From the NCBI GenBank assembly GCA_017545535.1, contig JAFWMS010000032.1, positions 42,877-106,876 on the forward strand: a stretch of DNA of 64,000 nucleotides. Reading direction: 5' to 3'. The notes below the pieces were generated by a model. It saw only the letters and a list, made by a program, of their open reading frames with translations, was not told the origin of the DNA and did no database searches. A program made the position numbers and the translations under genes. The stretch is from Clostridia bacterium (GTDB lineage Bacteria; Bacillota; Clostridia; Christensenellales; CAG-138). This document shows positions 61,682-64,000 of the stretch, piece after piece. How positions within the stretch are numbered: the first letter of the stretch is position 1; every line of letters starts with the position of its first letter.

Positions 61682-61726
61682 TGGCGTCCCTGGCGGGATT
61701 CGAACCCACGACCTTCCGCTTAGGAG
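61682..61726 (-). pseudogene. 3' half of a tRNA-Arg(CCT) gene (attachment-site remnant)
   Basis: On the minus strand the sequence runs from the anticodon loop (CTCCTAA, anticodon CCT) through the anticodon 3' stem, variable loop, T arm (GTGGGTTCGAATCCCGC) and acceptor end to an encoded CCA. The 5' half is missing: upstream bases do not pair with the anticodon stem. A 3' tRNA fragment with its own terminator is the usual mark left where an integrative element used the tRNA as attachment site. Confidence 0.85.
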
Positions 61727-61830
61727 CACATGAAGCATACGTTAAAAAAGTCAGTTGTTTAGGGGAAAATGTTTATTATGAATAATGAGTGTGTGCTGTG
61801 GGTGCCGTGAATGCCGCTGATGCTGTGAGT

Positions 61831-61863
61831 GCCGACGAAAATGTTGTCAAATCTGTGCCCAAA
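61831..61863. repeat. direct repeat, left copy
   Basis: Contains GTCAAATCTGTGCC (61846-61859). Compared with 63835-63867, 27 of 33 positions match. The copies flank the terminal phosphoesterase gene. Confidence 0.7.
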
Positions 61864-61918
61864 TTTATGGGGTATTGAGTCACTGCGAAGAACTAGAAGC
61901 TTTCAGACAAAGAGCCGG

Positions 61919-61947
61919 TTGGATTTTTGTCCCGAGTATGGTATTGT
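61919..61947 (+). promoter_or_regulatory. promoter of the terminal phosphoesterase gene
   Basis: TTGGAT (61919-61924) and TATTGT (61942-61947, preceded by TGG) are spaced by 17 bp, 67 bp before the ATG. Confidence 0.5.
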
Positions 61948-62013
61948 ATTCGCATCACCGGGCAAATTGATCTGAGCGGTGCTTTTATGGTTCGGAGAAA
62001 TAAGGAGGAACGT

Positions 62014-63744
62014 ATGGAAATGAACTTTCGCGCTTTCATAAAGAAATACTGGCTGCCGGCGGCGGCTGCGCTCTGCAGCACGGCGGTTTTCCTGTTCTGG
62101 ATCGCGCTGCGCGTCAACTGGGCCGGCATTTCCAAATTCCTGGGAGCGGATCACAACCCCAGCTTTCTTGTGATGAACCTGCCGCTCATGATCTGCGTCC
62201 TCATGGGCGTGATCCTGCTGCTTACGATCCTGTCCTTCCTCTTTATCCGTGGCAAAAAGAGATGGCCGTATATCGCGTCGCTGGTATTCTCCGCCGTTTT
62301 CGCCATCGCCATCGGCGTCGTGATCGCCAATGGCTCCAACGATTATATCCAGTTCATCCTGCCGAAATTCTTCCGATCCATGGGGGTAGCCGCCGGGCTG
62401 ATCCTTGTTTTCTGCCTGCTGTTTTTCCCCGCGCCGAACAGGGGATGGCATCTTGCGGCGAAGGTTCTGTTCCTGTTGGCGCTGATCGCCGCCTGCGCCG
62501 TCGTCGGCTACGGCCTTCGGCCATGCCGCTTCACGTACCGGCCGGTGGTCTACGCGGTGGAGGATGACTACCAGATCGTGTTTTCCACCAGCGACACCGC
62601 CATCGTCTGGGTGGAGGTCGGCCAGGAGAAATACTACGACCTTTACGCGGGCAGTATGCGTTCCCGGGACCTGGTGCATAAGGTCACCGTGCCGCAGCGT
62701 GTGCTGGACGAGGCAAAGAGCTACAGGATATGCGCCAAGCAGATGATCTACCGGGGGCCCTTCGGCGGCTATACGGGCGAAACCTTTTTCGAGCAATACC
62801 CGTTCATCCCGGTAAACACCGCGGACGGGATCTGCTATCTGGCCCTCCCGGACCTCCATGGCGCCGTGGAGGGCGCGGTGAGCCTTGCCGGCCATGCGCA
62901 GCTGGATAACACCCTTGACTTCATTGTACTCCTGGGGGATCAGGTCAGCATGGTCGATCGGTATGAGGACGCCCAGATCGCCAATGAGATCGCCTTCAAG
63001 ATCACCGGCGGCATGATCCCGGTCATCTATACCCGGGGCAACCATGAGATCAAGGGCGAGTATGCTGAGGAACTGTACAAATATACCGGCAGCAAGAACG
63101 GCAACTTCTATTACACCTTCCGGCTTTCGGACATATACGGCATCATGCTCGATTTGGGCGAGGATCACGACGACGACTGGTGGGAATACTATGAAACGGC
63201 CCAGTTTGACCTATACCGGGAGGAGCAGACCCGCATGCTGGACGATATCATTGCCGCAGGGGAATATAAGGACGCCACCTACACCATGGCCGTCTGCCAC
63301 ATTCCCATCCCCTTTGTGAACGCGCGCCACAATCACGAAGCAGTCAAGGCCGCCTGGACGGAGCGGCTGAACGACATCGGCGTGGATATTCTCATCACCG
63401 GCCATCAGCATGATCTGTATCCGTTCCTGGAGGGGACCATCCCGCCCAACACGAAGCTGGTGTACAACAAGGACTTCTCCGGCACGGAGGGCAAGACCTA
63501 CAACGGATACATGACGGACTATCGCTTCAACGCCTTCATCTGCGGCAAGCGGGGGCTGACCCAGCACGACGAGGCGCCCGCCGGGAATACTACCGATTAC
63601 GTGGGGATGCTGGTGAACGTGGACCTGAAAAGCGGCACCCAGTCCTGCATCTACATGAATTCCAAAGGAGAGATCGTCCCCGTAGTAAATCCCTTCGCGG
63701 CGTATAACTACGGCACGGAACCCATCGTGACGAAGCTGAAATAA
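62014..63744 (+). CDS. polytopic membrane calcineurin-like phosphoesterase
   Basis: The 576-residue protein has five membrane helices (about 13-33, 52-77, 87-105, 121-139, 148-166), a beta-rich linker (175-265, similar to the N-terminal domain of purple acid phosphatases), and a metallophosphoesterase domain: 'PDLHG' (Asp280, His282), 'LLGDQ' (308-309), 'RGNHE' (342-345), 'CHIP' (428-431) and 'GHQHD' (463-467). The catalytic domain should be outside the cell. The start at 62014 follows AAGGAGGAACGT. The substrate is unknown. It stands alone between two direct repeats. Confidence 0.88.
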   Translation: MEMNFRAFIKKYWLPAAAALCSTAVFLFWIALRVNWAGISKFLGADHNPSFLVMNLPLMICVLMGVILLLTILSFLFIRGKKRWPYIASLVFSAVFAIAIGVVIANGSNDYIQFILPKFFRSMGVAAGLILVFCLLFFPAPNRGWHLAAKVLFLLALIAACAVVGYGLRPCRFTYRPVVYAVEDDYQIVFSTSDTAIVWVEVGQEKYYDLYAGSMRSRDLVHKVTVPQRVLDEAKSYRICAKQMIYRGPFGGYTGETFFEQYPFIPVNTADGICYLALPDLHGAVEGAVSLAGHAQLDNTLDFIVLLGDQVSMVDRYEDAQIANEIAFKITGGMIPVIYTRGNHEIKGEYAEELYKYTGSKNGNFYYTFRLSDIYGIMLDLGEDHDDDWWEYYETAQFDLYREEQTRMLDDIIAAGEYKDATYTMAVCHIPIPFVNARHNHEAVKAAWTERLNDIGVDILITGHQHDLYPFLEGTIPPNTKLVYNKDFSGTEGKTYNGYMTDYRFNAFICGKRGLTQHDEAPAGNTTDYVGMLVNVDLKSGTQSCIYMNSKGEIVPVVNPFAAYNYGTEPIVTKLK

Positions 63745-63834
63745 AGGCGGTCAAAAGGGCCGGACGCGATGGATATTTGATCGCAGGCTTCGCCCAGGGC
63801 GGCACCCTTGGCCGGGATGAAGCGCATTGGGAGC

Positions 63835-63867
63835 GCCGGCGTAGATGTAGTCAAATCTGTGCCTAAG
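63835..63867. repeat. direct repeat, right copy
   Basis: Contains GTCAAATCTGTGCC (63850-63863); matches the left copy at 61831-61863. The surrounding gap 63745-63974 holds nothing else recognisable. Confidence 0.7.
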
Positions 63868-63974
63868 CTAACCTCCTTGTTGCTTTGATGGTCATAGTAT
63901 AAGCAAAAAACGGGCAAAAGAGGTCGCGCATTCCTCTTCGCTAGAATAACATAAATGGTTGAAAAAGAGGGTAT

Positions 63975-64000
63975 ATGGACATTAGTGATATTCTTTCAGC
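63975..64000 (+). CDS. start of an unidentified gene, cut by window edge
   Basis: ATG at 63975 after AAAGAGGGTAT opens a frame reading MDISDILS to the window end. Too short to identify. Confidence 0.4.

Noticed and set aside
61600..61785. Open frame containing LAGFEPTTFRLG
   Set aside because: This peptide is the known artefact of translating the tRNA 3' end (GGCGGGATTCGAACCC); it is not a protein gene.

Overview
The window reads as a chromosomal segment of a high-GC, strictly anaerobic member of the Clostridia (Bacillota), probably a gut-type Oscillospirales or Christensenellales-like lineage. The support is a complete Rnf ferredoxin:NAD+ oxidoreductase, a clostridial-style pyr operon with pyrI, strong AGGAGG ribosome sites, sigma-A type promoters and intrinsic terminators. 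The exact taxon cannot be named from the sequence alone. Nearly all genes lie on the minus strand.

Region 1 (1-6.7 kb) is energy metabolism. A single operon encodes RnfC, a fused RnfD-RnfG, RnfE, RnfA and RnfB, followed directly by a pentaheme NrfA-type cytochrome c nitrite reductase and then the start of tsaC. Region 2 (6.8-11.3 kb) holds a DUF4003 gene, a circularly permuted GH3 beta-glucosidase, a flavodoxin and a small metallopeptidase. Region 3 (11.4-17.2 kb) is the pyrimidine operon pyrCKDFEBI with an attenuator-like leader, followed by a phosphohexomutase. Region 4 (19-20.2 kb) has a frameshifted nitroreductase and a Nudix hydrolase.

Region 5 (20.8-42.1 kb) makes surface polysaccharide. 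The first unit (20.8-25.7 kb) is a three-gene operon: a synthase-type GT2, a membrane HEAT-repeat protein and an anchored glycoside-hydrolase-like protein. The second (25.9-42.1 kb) is a twelve-gene Wzx/Wzy cluster. It starts with a membrane phosphoesterase and contains two Wzz-like proteins (one fused to a degenerate GGDEF domain), a Wzy polymerase, a CDP-glycerol transferase-like protein, three further glycosyltransferases, a Wzx flippase, a priming sugar transferase, an HTH-UDP-sugar dehydrogenase fusion and a UDP-glucuronate epimerase.

Region 6 (43.3-61.4 kb) looks like an accessory catabolic island. One long minus-strand operon carries a PLP lyase/aminotransferase, a Dpp-type substrate-binding protein, a creatininase-family hydrolase, DppBCDF, an FAD oxidoreductase, a cytoplasmic Mo-bisMGD oxidoreductase with its Fe-S subunit, an ornithine-cyclodeaminase-family enzyme, an amidohydrolase, an MFS transporter and RidA. 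A LysR regulator, a small flavoprotein and MobA (which makes the molybdenum cofactor form such an enzyme needs) sit beside it. The inferred logic is import of a small amide, peptide or cyclic nitrogen compound, hydrolysis, redox conversion, and clean-up of reactive imines; the substrate is unknown. The island is bracketed on the left by an HTH regulator next to TGCAGTCAAAA repeats, and on the right by another copy of that repeat and the 3' half of a tRNA-Arg(CCT) gene, which suggests an old integration event. The window ends with a membrane phosphoesterase flanked by imperfect direct repeats and the first codons of another gene.
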